Source of the DNA: Stachybotrys elegans | Lineage: Eukaryota; Ascomycota; Sordariomycetes; Hypocreales; Stachybotryaceae | Reading direction: 5' to 3' | Assembly: GCA_020746835.1 (NCBI GenBank) | Contig: JAGPNK010000017.1 | Coordinates: forward strand, 1-64,000 | Length of the DNA: 64,000 nt | Shown: one piece after another, positions 21,212-31,764 of the stretch | How the letters are laid out: each line of letters starts with the position of its first letter | Numbering within the stretch: the first letter of the stretch is position 1 | The notes under the pieces: generated by a model | The model's database searches: none | What the model saw: the letters and a program-made list of their open reading frames with translations, nothing else | What the model was told of the DNA's origin: nothing | Position numbers and translations under genes: made by a program

Positions 21212-23147
21212 TTACACCGATATAAGGATTCCATCCAGTCGATATACGCCGGTGCCATCCTCGTCGCTTTCGTTGCCATCACCCTCGTCAACCCCAAAGA
21301 CGTTGAATTTTGTAGGCCCTTCCGTTTCAAGAATATGACCTGGAGCGCATGCTTCAAATTCGACCTTGGGCTGATCTGTGTAAAATGTATTAAACTTTGA
21401 GCTCAATGCATCCCGAAGACTCCTTGTCTCTCCATCTGGATGAAGTGCCCGCCAAGGGTCCTGGCAAGTTTCCTCCTTGCATGACTTGAGTACCATGAGA
21501 AGAGAGTCTAGGCGGTCCACCACTCCTTTGAGATTCTGGCCAAACAACGTAAAGTCGCTGTCGACGCGCGATGGAGACAGAAGATTTCGCATTTGGCCAG
21601 GGTCATTCTGCATTTGATCGGTTGGCAAGATGGTAAATCGAGAATGGACACAGAACATACCTTCATATCATACAGCTCTTTCGCGTTGTTGCACCAAACA
21701 GAATAATAAAATGCGTAGTCATCGGCTTCGATGCGCAGTCCCTTGTAGGTGTTGTTTGGGTAGACTCGGTTCCCGCCAAACTTCTTCGCATAGATGCTTT
21801 CGCCAATAGCGCTGCCCCAGAACTCTACCGCAACATGCTCAGACCGCCCTGGGGCTCTGTAGTTGTCATCATCGGGTAGGCCAAGGTCCATGGGAGACCC
21901 GTCGAACGCCTTGTCGGATATATCATTACCAGCCAGTTGCATAATCGTGGGAGCCAAGTCGGAGTGTGATGACGGGTTGGAGCGTGTGCTACCAGCTTCG
22001 ATGCCGGGGCCTCGAATAACCATGGGCACGTTGATGTCGGTCTCCAAGCCACACATCTTCCCCGGATGAAGGCGATGCTGGCTGATATGGAATCCATTAT
22101 CGGTCGAGAAGATGATGTAGGTGTTGTCGATTACGCCTTGATCTTCGAGACGGCGCACAATCTCTCCCACCATCTCGTCCACAGCCATCAATGAACGTAG
22201 CCGGAGACGCTGATATTCGTCGTTATACGCGATCACCGTTTCATTGAGGCGATCTAGATTTGCAATCCAGTTGACACTGCTAGGTTGCTCTGGATTGAAG
22301 TTCTCTCTTCGAGGTATGATGTAGTCTTGGAAAAGATGACGATGTCTCGGGGCAGGTCTTGGAGGACCGGATCGTGCTCCTCGCGGCCATTGGTTCAGCC
22401 AGCCATGTGGAGCGATGGGAGCAACTGTGATGAAGAAAGGTGATTCTGGCTCGCTAAATGCACGATCCAGGAATTCCTGGGTCAGTTGTGAAAGCACATC
22501 GGTTGAATAATTGCCAACTAGATTGATCGGCTCTCTTCCATTGCGCGTATAGCTGAGGTTGAAGTACTGATAAGTATAAGGCTCAAGAAAGAATGCTGAC
22601 TCGGTGTAGCCGCTCATGTGTGGTGAGTCGTAGTTGTGAATCGTGTAACCGTTGAACAGTTTGCCGCCGTAGAATGTATTGTAGCCAGATTGCTGCATCC
22701 ATAGCGCAAGGTGTTTCTCGTTGTAGCCATTCTGGATGAACTTGGGGTAGCCGCCTATCAAACAGTCAGTTGCGGCATAGTACAAGGCCTAGATCGCGAC
22801 GCAAACCCCACGGCGGTTGCACATTTGTGACATTGGTATTGTGAGACAATTGTCCCGTCCATAAATTCACACGGCTGGGGCAGCACAGCGCAACTGTCGC
22901 ACCTGTTAGCTTGGCATGAAGTAAGACCAAAGATAAGACAACACACACCTGTGCAAAAGTGTTTGTCGAACATGGCGCCCTTGGCTATCAGATGCTCTTG
23001 GACCTCGGGCATATAGTCGAGTGAGTTCATATGGACATCTTGGTCATCCGTCAAGACAAAGACAAAATTTGGCCGCCCTGATACGCATGTCAAGGATATG
23101 ATGGCTCCGGACGTTGCAAAAACCACCCTTCCAGAATTGAGTATCAT
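21212..23147 (-). CDS. Secreted arylsulfatase (type I, formylglycine-dependent)
   Basis: Hydrolyses sulfate esters; probably extracellular sulfur scavenging. Exons 23147-22949, 22902-22807, 22754-21661 and 21607-21212 give 594 aa in phase. A signal peptide (about 1-24) precedes RPNFVFVLTDDQD, whose Asp pair binds the active-site metal. The sulfatase signature CCPSRVNLWTG is in exon 2; its first Cys is the residue converted to formylglycine. Exon 3 has IAPHGW, YIIFSTDNGFH and HRLHPGK, which carry the remaining metal and sulfate ligands. Several N-glycosylation sequons are present. The last exon ends in an acidic stretch; its 3' border is the least certain part of the model. Confidence 0.9.
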
Positions 23148-23848
23148 TTTCTTGGATGTGCTGCCACAGCACGGTGCTGCGGGGGAAGTGCCGAGTGTCT
23201 GTATCGGGGGTGAACGTCGAATCGAGATCTCGTCAGGTGATGGTTAATTGACTACCACACATCTACCCTTCCTCGAGGTCATTTGCTGAATCCGACTCAG
23301 CCAATTCTAAGCAGTCCCTTCTTTGTTCGTTATACTGGTGACGCAAATTGCACGGGCAAGTCGCAGCGAAGACCTGGGGAAGAGAGGGATTGGGCAAGTT
23401 TGACTCTTGTGGCTGGCACGAAAATAGCGGGCAGCAATGTTCTGCCTGCGCCAGGCGCGCATTCCAGGCACTCGCTATTGGCCCAAAACCTAGTGCGCGC
23501 CAGCTAAGCTTTGGTGCGATCGACAGGAGGTGACGAATGCTCAGGGTTCGTGGCCTTGATATTGGCGATCTTGACCCGTCCAGTGCGTGCTAAGCAATCG
23601 TTTGTAAAAGTACCGCCAAATCATTTGCAAATAAAATTCGTACAACTAATCTCGCATGTTTGTTTCTCCATGCTATACTTTCTCGAACGTACAAGAGATG
23701 GCGAGTTCGCCGGGTGTGTTGATGGCATAAGGCCGAAATGAAGAAACAGGTAATCCTGCCCAGCTGTGGGAGGCCGTTGGCTTCAAGAAGATGCTTTGAC
23801 AGCATCGACCTCAGCCTCTCCATGCCTCCTCCATATATTACTCCATAC
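23148..23848. other. Intergenic 0.7 kb
   Basis: Promoter side of the sulfatase gene and 3' flank of the LPMO gene. Only short frames without domains are present. Confidence 0.4.
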
Positions 23849-24958
23849 TTACGTACACTGGGAATAGAAATCGTTCAGCTTCTGGCAGGTAGAGCCACTC
23901 GCGCAGGTCGTGCAGCCACTGTAGCCCTGGCCTCCACACTGCTGATACTTGGCGACTGTGCAGCCACCCGGGCCACCGGGGCCACCGGTCGGAACTGAGC
24001 TAGAAGAGGTGCTGGTGGGAGGTCTTTGGGTCGTAGTTGGTCGGAGAGTGGTGGTGGGAGGTGGGCTTCCACCGTCACCGCCAGGGCCTCCGACGGCCGG
24101 TCCCGGAATGGGGTAGCTGGTGAAGGCGCCGTACAGGTTGAAAAGAATACCGGGATCGGTGGCCGAGTACAGGCTGGTGCCGGGAACTCCTCCAGATAGA
24201 CCTGCGGAGCCGCCTGAGTTGATCTTGAGGTTCAGGCATTGAGGGTACGCCTGGGCACCATTGGCTGAACCGGCAGCGTGGAGGGCGATAATCTCGTGCC
24301 TCAGCACGTAGTTACCCGGTCGGAGATTCGAGGGGACCTTGAACTGCGAAGTGAAGTTGTTTTGGACGAGGGTATCCGTTACCCAAGTTCCGGGGTTATT
24401 GCCAGAGATCAGGGCTGCCTGGTCGATCTTGGTGAACGAGAGGCTGCCGGCGGACGCCGAGGTGCATTCGCCTATCGAGTTCCGGTTAGTCTTTATCAAT
24501 TACCACTGCATAGCTTGGGCAACGTACCATTGCATGGTGCGAGGTAGTCGATGATTGGGCCCTTGTGGGTGTCAGGCCAGGTGTTCCAGTATAGCGTCAA
24601 GGTGTCGCCGGCGTTGGCATCGATGTAGGTCTCTCCGGCCTTGGCACTCTTGTCTACAAGTAAGAGGTTGTTTAGCTATTTCTATTTTCCGCGATCGAGG
24701 GCTGCATCGGAAATAGGACTTACGGCAAGCGATATCGCTGGTCCGGAACGCATCGGGAGACACGAATCCGTTGTCCTGGTTCAAAGCCTTCCAACCGGGA
24801 GTATTGGGTGCAGCTCCTGCAGGCTGATAGTACCAGTTGGGGTCGCAACCCTGGATCCAGCTGCCGCCATTGACTCGAACGCCAGCCACGTGGCCATGCG
24901 CGGCAGCGAGCTGTATCAGCGGAGCGGCAAAGGCCGCGATCGTCGTAAGAGTGTGCAT
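23849..24958 (-). CDS. AA9 lytic polysaccharide monooxygenase with C-terminal CBM1
   Basis: Copper enzyme that oxidatively cleaves cellulose or other beta-1,4-glucans outside the cell. Exons 24958-24724, 24653-24528 and 24471-23849 give 327 aa in phase. The signal peptide ends at AAA-H21; that His becomes the N-terminal ligand of the histidine brace (HGHVAGV). The second copper His is in [25 protein letters not shown] and AYPQCLNL (axial Tyr, plus the conserved Gln) complete the active site. A Gly/Pro/Ser/Thr linker then leads to a CBM1 ([12 protein letters not shown] ... FYSQC). Intron 1 splits the conserved DIACHK. The family match is complete. Regioselectivity cannot be told from sequence. 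Confidence 0.95.
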
Positions 24959-25724
24959 GATGCCTCGGGGAGTATAGAAGCAGGACAGATGATCGTCACG
25001 AGATGCAGATGTGGCCAGGAGTAAAGAGCGATCATAGCTGCTTTTGACGACTTCTTATACTTCACCCTGGACCCTCCAAGCTTTCCCCCTTACGCTGGTT
25101 TCCAGAACATACGTTGGCCATGCCCAGACGTAGTTTCTTGGTACACACATCGTTGATGCCTGTCACCCCCGGTGATAGATCCAATGACGTTAGTTTCAGG
25201 TGGTCAGCTGTTTTATCCGGCTCCAAACCGGCACAAACCATGCACTATTGACGGGAATACGCCACTTTCCCCAGTCATGCGGGTATATCGGCTTTGCACT
25301 TCACCCCACGAGCTCACGGGCAGCCTCTTGGGACCCGTGGACAATTGGTGGTCCTACCAGATAGAGTTATGAATGGGTACGGAGCTGTATTGCCCGTGGT
25401 GGGCAGTGGCTGCAATGGGAAGTATGCGGCGCGAAGACTCCGAGCCTAGTAGGGTAATGGAGCCCATGCCACGTATTGCCCAAGCCATGGAACTCGGCAT
25501 GTGTTGCTACGAGAAAGCTGTGACTGGTCCAGATTCTGCTCCCGATTGCTTTAGCAACATGAAATGGCATCTCGGCATCTTGCACTTCGGTAATAACGGG
25601 AATGCTCAGGGACTCAAGACACAATATATTGATGAGTGTCCACAACTATGGCCAAGTTAAGACCCTCCTTGGTGGCACCAGACATTGTATCACATAATAA
25701 ATTCAATCAAGCATTTGTTTTCTC
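24959..25724. other. Intergenic 0.77 kb
   Basis: Upstream region of the LPMO gene. A 95-codon plus frame (25373-25660) has no domain or splice context and is not called. Confidence 0.4.
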
Positions 25725-27610
25725 TCAATCTCCCTCCTCGGTAGTCAATGGGGGCGATGCCTTCAGACTTGGATCAAGTGCAAATTCACTCTTGTGAGAT
25801 ATGCTGAGAGACAAGCTCCTTTCGACGAACGTGGCCAGAAAGCCGAGACAAAAGAGACTGACAAAGATCAACCAGAGTACTCTCAGCGACTCTGAGGTGC
25901 CCTTGACCTGCTGCAAACTGGGCTCCTGCAACTTGTCAAGACCGGGGCCATCGAACCCGGCCTCCTGCCCTCCAGCCGCAAATGAATATGTAGCACCATC
26001 GGCTAAGAAGGCCATAGAGACTCATCCTCGACGCGAAAGAGCCTCGAATTAATCTGCCCATTGAAAACAATCGAGGGCATGGTAACGCCCCAACGAAGGC
26101 CAAAAGCCCGGACGAAAGTATACGTTCCAGTGGCAGTAGCAACATCTGCCTCAGGAAGCGGCGCAGGCGTAGATGGCGACGTAGCTGTGAAGACAACACC
26201 TAAACCACCGGACGTAATAACCTGATAGCCAACCCATGCAGTCTGGCTCGAAGTCTCATTGAGCGTCGACAACAGCCTTGTGCCAATTGCGCTCACAGCA
26301 AAGCCGAGCCAGTGCAGCGGTTTGTATAGGCTCGTCTTACATTGGAATGCACCTCCAAGGCTGCCAAAGGCTATGATTGCTAGCGCCAAAGGGACAAAGT
26401 AAACGCCGGATGTTAGGGGAGATACACCCTTGACAGCTTGAACGTAAACAGTAAACGGGTAGAAAATAGCTGACGGCCTCGAAGACAACAGCATCAAGGA
26501 GAATTAGCATGAAGCCTGTCGCCGAAGTCCGATTTTGGAACAGGCAAGGGGATGTACTTGGTTCGGGGCAGAACCTTGAGGCTTGATGCAAATGAAAGCA
26601 ACCCCAACCGATTACCCCAAGCACGAGAGGCAAAATGATACGCCAGGAGCTCCATGGGTAGCCCTCTGTGCCGCCCATGATAAGGCCGAAGAAGAGGGCG
26701 ACTATGGCTGGGATAAAAATGGCCTGGCCGGCAAAGTCGACGCTGGTCAAAGCAGCGCGCCATGTTGCGTTTCGCTTGTAGCTGACTTTCAGAATGAAGA
26801 AGACGGTTGCACAGATGACTACGGACACAGGCAAGTTAATCCAGAATATCCACTGCCAGTCGGCCTCGGCCAGGACGCCACCAAGTCTGGGGCCGATCCA
26901 GTGGCAGCGCAGGACATGACGGCAGCCAGATAAGGGCCCCTCTCACGGGGCGGGATGAGGTAGCAAATGATGATTTCTGGGAGGCCGGCCAACCCCCCCT
27001 TGGCTCCGATGCCCTGGATGGCGCGGTCAGCGATGAGCATAGCGACGTTGCTTGTGCCTCCGCCAATGCCGCTGCCAAGGGCGAAGAGGCCGATGGCGAC
27101 GAAGAAGGAATTCTGGCGCCCAAATATATTTGCAACCTGGCTAAAGAGCGGCTGAGAGACAGTTGAAGAAAAGAGGTATGATTGTGCGATCCAGATATAT
27201 TCCGAGGCGCTTCCAATTTCGCGTGCAATTGTCGGCAGTGGCGTTGTAATGATTCTTGAGTCGATGGCAGCGTTGAGGGCCAGGAGTATCAAGAATGGGA
27301 AGATGGCCCAGAGACGCCATGCGTGGGTGAAGGTTTCTTCTCCATCGTTGCAGTTACTGATTGCATTGTTGTTACCATACTTGCCCAGCAAAGGTTTGAC
27401 CTCAGGCTGCACAGAAACGTTGTTTGTCGTCTGTATCGAATCGGGTGTCTTTGACCTCTTGGGGCATGTTTGATGGTTGAGGCGGAGAAGCTTGAGAATA
27501 TTGACGATGGCTAAGGTAAGGATCCTGCGCACGGCAAGTTTAAACAAGACGAATCGGAGGGCGAGGGCGAAGCCAAGAAGCGAAGCAGCGGCGCTGGGTA
27601 GCTGCAGCAT
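25725..27610 (-). pseudogene. DHA2-type MFS transporter pseudogene with three frameshifts
   Basis: Four consecutive frames together spell a nearly complete multidrug MFS transporter. The N-terminal third (27610 to about 26900) includes PLPTIAREIG, EYIWIAQSYL and DRAIQGIGAKGG. The second frame (to about 26450) includes GPRLGGVLAEADWQWIFW and ALTSVDFAGQAIFI. The third (to about 26015) includes VYVQAVKGVSPLTSG and GYQVITSGGLG. The last (to 25725) includes AFLADGATYSF and the C-terminal TM. No GT-AG intron can explain the joins. The second break is a 7-bp direct repeat (GTAAACA-GTAAAC at 26444-26456). Protein identity is otherwise well kept, so inactivation looks recent. Assembly errors cannot be excluded for the two single-base breaks. 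Confidence 0.75.
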
Positions 27611-28435
27611 GAGTCAAGGGCGCTCTATGACCTGTACCTCACTGGATGTGAGATAATGAGGCCAAGCCTGGCTACCAACACGGCGCAGTGGGGCAAGTGA
27701 GAATAGAGTGCTTGGCAAGCTGGTCCTTTACACGAAATGGGTGTGCTTGGGCTGCTCACAGTACAAGAGAGATGTGAGCGAGCTCATCTTTAGGCATCGC
27801 CCGTCTGCGCGCAGGATGGATTGCTTGGCTCAGGGGCTGTAAAAGAGGCGTCGTTAGGTATCTATCTAGCCACTGTACAAATCCCCGTGTAGTTGTATGC
27901 TCTATACCTACAGGTATGTATGTGTCTGTCATCTTGGCTGTCCCTAAGATTACACAGACCAGGTGGTATGTCACAGATGAATGTGCATTTGCCGCGTCAT
28001 GGCTTGGCCCACATCATCCAGGCATCACCCAACAGTCTGACTGCATGGAATGTGCAAGGCTGCGACGCTGACAATGTTTCCGGCCTGTTGGCTACTGGCT
28101 TGTCTGGGCGTACAGCGTTCCCGCCAACGAGTTCTACGTAAGCAGGGATACGACATACCTGCCTAGGCAATAAACGGCAGTAGTAGTGGAGGTAGGATGG
28201 CCACGAACTCACCATTACAAGCTTTGCCTTATCTGTCGTCTGACCTCGCGCAAGGATCCTCGCTTTTCTGTAAAGCAGCCAACACTTGCCATTCTCCTCA
28301 CCTTGCTACATCTTAGGATAAAAAGCTCGCATTCCATACCTCTTACGCTTTCACCCTTAAATCCCTACACCGGCTTCACTACTTTGTACACTCCAGCCAA
28401 GAAGAACCATAGCAATTGGCCACGCTTCCGCAAAT
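27611..28435. other. Intergenic 0.8 kb
   Basis: Promoter region between the divergently oriented MFS pseudogene and the DUF4267-like gene. I see no coding frame with domain support. Confidence 0.4.
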
Positions 28436-28825
28436 ATGTTTCAGCATTTTACGCTTCGCCATATTCCGGCCCTGCTTTCTGGCACTACCATGGCATTTGG
28501 TGGCTTGTGGCCTCTTTGGGATGCACGGGGCGCAATGCTTGAGTTTGGCATGCCTGCCAATGTCGCCGATGCTCCCTCCTCTGCGCCTGTTATGGCCGTT
28601 GGAACAGCCCGGACTTCTATCCTCGGTTTCATCATGCTTCTATTCTACTATCGCCAGCAGTTCGAAATTGTCGATTCCATACTAGCAGTGACTGGATTCT
28701 GGGCGGGCGCAGTCGATTGTTACATTGTGTGGAAACTGGGCAATCGTCGCCAGGCCATCTTTCGTCTCGTCAGCTCATGGCTGCTCGCGCTTACGGGATA
28801 CTTAGGTTGGACTGCCAACTACTAA
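28436..28825 (+). CDS. Small integral membrane protein, DUF4267-like
   Basis: A single exon of 129 aa with four hydrophobic segments, at about 12-28, 52-70, 76-95 and 107-125. The pattern GTARTSILGFIMLLFYYR, then AVTGFWAGAVDCYIVWK, then a short C-terminal TM pair resembles the fungal DUF4267 family: a small four-helix membrane protein with a conserved R-x3-LG motif in helix 2 and a G-x-VD motif in helix 3. The function of the family is unknown. No signal for secretion beyond TM1. The start is the first ATG after a stop-containing leader. Confidence 0.75.
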   Translation: MFQHFTLRHIPALLSGTTMAFGGLWPLWDARGAMLEFGMPANVADAPSSAPVMAVGTARTSILGFIMLLFYYRQQFEIVDSILAVTGFWAGAVDCYIVWKLGNRRQAIFRLVSSWLLALTGYLGWTANY

Positions 28826-29029
28826 ACTGTACGACACCATGTGGTATGGGAAGGATGCATCTGAGGACTGAGACTTGGTAATGTTGGGCCAATGCGGGTT
28901 AGATGTGTCAACAGCAGTTGGGGCCTACGCAGAAGATGGAGGCTGGTGGACTTGTTCCTGTTGTTGTGTACTTGCGAAGGGATGCCGTTCTGGGTCCATT
29001 TCGTCCCGTGGGCCTCAGCCTTGAGAAAC

Positions 29030-29640
29030 TGAGTAGCAAATAAAGGCTTGTGTATAATCCTGAGTTGACGAATACACCAAGACAGAAGGCCGACTATGCC
29101 GGAGTGCAACTAATGATGATGGTGCAGAAAATCCCGATGCAGCTATAACATGTACAAATGCGTCAGAAGCTGCGTCAATTGGGTGTTGTAAAGGAGACTC
29201 ACGTTGTGATGGAGACGTTGATGCCATTCCAGAAAGGGTCATCGGTTCAGCCGATAATCAGAGCAGGGTACGAAAGACCAACCGCGCTTGTAATAACGAT
29301 ACTGTGAGGTAAATCAACAGGAGCCCGTGCTGTTAAGCTTGGGATGACTCACAGAAACCCGAACATGAACAAAATGATGAGCCTGGTCTTCCGAACACGG
29401 TTCACGTGAAGATTCTTGATGTGAAGAAGAGTATGGTGAAAAGCGCCCCATCAATCATGACACCAAAGGCCTCTTGGACAATAGCTCGTGGATCAAATAG
29501 CTGACAGCGTTGCAATAAAATGCCACCCTATTCCTCATCAGGGCGGGCAACACATAGCACCATTAGAGTGGTAGCAAAGCCGGTGTAAGCTACAACAGCC
29601 GTCAACAGCCAACATGGCATTGACGGACTTATCTGCAAGA
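29030..29640 (-). pseudogene. Broken rhodopsin/SAT4-domain (PTH11-like) membrane protein gene
   Basis: Fragments on the minus strand read, in order, WLLTAVVAYTGFATTLMVL and CQLFDPRAIVQEAFGVMIDG. They continue with LHVNRVRKTRLIILFMFGFL, VITSAVGLSYPALIIG, DDPFWNGINVSITT and CIGIFCTIIISCTPA. This is the second half of the fungal SAT4/rhodopsin-like seven-TM family. It is interrupted by a stop where Trp is expected (TGG to TAG, 29528-29530), a frame change before LHVNRV, a stop after ALIIG and another in SCTPA. Two GTGAGT introns (donors near 29352 and 29202) are retained, so it decayed from a genomic copy and not from a retrocopy. Confidence 0.65.
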
Positions 29641-29739
29641 CAGAGGGAGTGAGGGCCTAAGCTCATATGTCCCAACTATGCCGAGCGAGACCCTGGCTGA
29701 TCTGGGCTGAGAGGATTGTGAGCTCTTATTGACAAAGAC

Positions 29740-29983
29740 TTGACCAGTCTCGGCCCTCTGCCCCTACCTGATTCCCAATCACAATTACTGACTTAGGAAG
29801 AAAGGTCTGGCGGTGAAGAGAAGGCACATCAGCCATAATGTCCTTGGCTAAGGGTAGTGTCTATAAGGTTTGGACGGGCGGTTGACCAGTCTAGGCTCCT
29901 TCTACCTGATCTCTAATCACAATTACTGTTTTAAGAAGGGTAGAGAGGAGGCACGCTATCCACAACGCCCTCCCCTCTGGCTA
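29740..29983. repeat. Degenerate tandem duplication, about 142-bp period
   Basis: Copy A (29740-29850) and copy B (29882-29983) share TTGACCAGTCT, then a TACCTGAT-TC-AATCACAATTACTG block, then AGGCAC-TC and a closing TGGCTA, in the same order with many substitutions and small indels. No coding potential is seen. It is probably an old tandem duplication or two copies of a small repeat family. Confidence 0.6.
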
Positions 29984-31115
29984 AAACTTCCACCGGATTT
30001 CGATAAGTGGGGGCGAATAGGAGGCTTACATAGACAGCATGGCGGTAAGGCAGACTGGGTCTGAGAAGGAGCTGAAAGCTAAAAGCTTATGTATTCGGAA
30101 AAGAGGGGTCCAAAAACAGGGGATCCCCTCGTTTCCTCTGTGAATCCTATGAATCCGTTCTGGTGAGTACGCCAAAGCAGCCAATCGAGTGTTGCCATCT
30201 ATCACACAGCCCCGCCTTTAGACGGCAAGTGAATGACGATCTGAGAATGCCCTGCCGCTCCACGTGGTGTTTGTGACTGCCGTTGAGGCAGATGTCATGG
30301 AGCCAACCCAACCTCAAAAACGGCTTGCCTTCATCGGCCTCATCTTCTGCCAAATGCCAGGTGTGACGAAGTCGGCCCTGCTTTTCGGATATTAGAACCT
30401 TGAGATCTGCCCGGGAGGCGGCTGAAGGTGCAGATACCTACTGTGTGAAGTGGCCAGGAGTCGAAGTGCCAAGCCCCGACGGAGCTGGGAGTTGACCCGT
30501 CTGCTTTGGAAGATCCAGGACGTTAGCCAGGGTTTCCATCAGCGCCTTCACGAATCACTTAGCGAAGCGAGAAGTCAGTGCATCAATAGTGCTGACGCTG
30601 TGCCCTTGAGCCGTCAAGCCAGGCGCGTAGCGATGTTCGGCACCAGCGACTCCACTCGCGTGTAAAGACTTTGGGCGCTGAAGGATGGAAAGACATCTAG
30701 GGTGGTTTGGAATCACTCAATCTGTATACCTAGATATATGGTCTGACACTGCAAGCGGGTAAGCCATTCACGATGATCCGTAATCTCTATATCTGTATTC
30801 GTACGCATGTGGATCGAAGAGGTTAACCTAGATGATTTGAGGAAACCTCCGGATCTTGGGCAGGAATGGTGTATTATGACTGCCACGAATAGCATCAAGG
30901 ATTAGGGGGCGCTCCGTTCAACGCGCGCGAACTGGCTGTACAGAATGCGCGTAATCGAGAGAGACAGCCTCCGCTCTGTCTTTGATAGATATCGATAAAT
31001 ACCGCCGTTCATCCTCGACTTGAACCACGTCCTACCACCAGTCTTCATCCACTTCATCACTCATCTTTACACTTTCAAGATCAACACACCTTCTCTCACC
31101 AACCTAGCAAACAAA
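29984..31115. other. Gene-poor region 1.1 kb
   Basis: Short frames only (up to about 70 codons), none with a domain. The right end is the promoter of the secreted cysteine protein gene. Confidence 0.4.
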
Positions 31116-31764
31116 ATGCTCGCTGGACTTACATCTCTCGCCGGCCTCGCTCTGCTGCTGCAGGCCGCGCAGGCCGCCCCCCAGCCTGTCCCTCTCGAGT
31201 CCGGAGTTATCAGCATTTTGGAGGACATCCACGTCCATGCGCCGATAATCTGGCATGAGGTTGTCAACCCGGATGGATCCAAGAGTAACTTCACCGACGT
31301 CGACAACGCACTCTGGGACGATGCTGTCGCCCGTCTCGGTCCGGACCCCACGGCGGTCGTGAAACGCCAGGAAAGGGCGTGCTTCGGCGCCGGTTCCTGG
31401 GCCAAGCAAGTGGTTCTCCATGACGGCGTTTTCTCTGCGTGCCTAACGCTCAGTAAGTGTTTGTTTCCTTTTCCTTCATTTGCGAGGTGCTGACAGGGAC
31501 CGTGAAGGTAGCACTCCACGTGGCCAGACCAGAGTGTTCCTGCGCGATGGGTTTAACTCGGCTGGCGACCCCATGACGGTGCACTATACCAAGCAGAGGA
31601 ACAGCAATGTTGAGGACGGGAGTGGTCTCGAGTGTCAGGACGCTCTGCACTGGTTGATCAATAACTGCCGTGGCGGAAACGCGGACAGCCGTGGCGGCCG
31701 CGTGAATTGGCGCACTGGCGACCAATACATCGTCGATCGGCAGACGCACAACTGCAACTGCTAG
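31116..31764 (+). CDS. Small secreted cysteine-containing protein with Kex2-type propeptide
   Basis: Exons 31116-31452 and 31508-31764 (55-bp intron, donor GTAAGT, acceptor GTGAAG) give 197 aa. The signal peptide (about 1-20) ends in QAAQA-AP. A propeptide follows to a dibasic KR (VVKR, about residue 86), which a Kex2-like protease could cut. The mature part of about 110 residues is hydrophilic with six Cys, including ACFGAGSW, FSACLTL, LECQDALHWLINNC and a terminal HNCNC, and could form three disulfides. Length, secretion and isolation in a gene-poor area fit an effector-like or antimicrobial secreted protein. I recognise no named family, and no activity is claimed. Confidence 0.75.
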
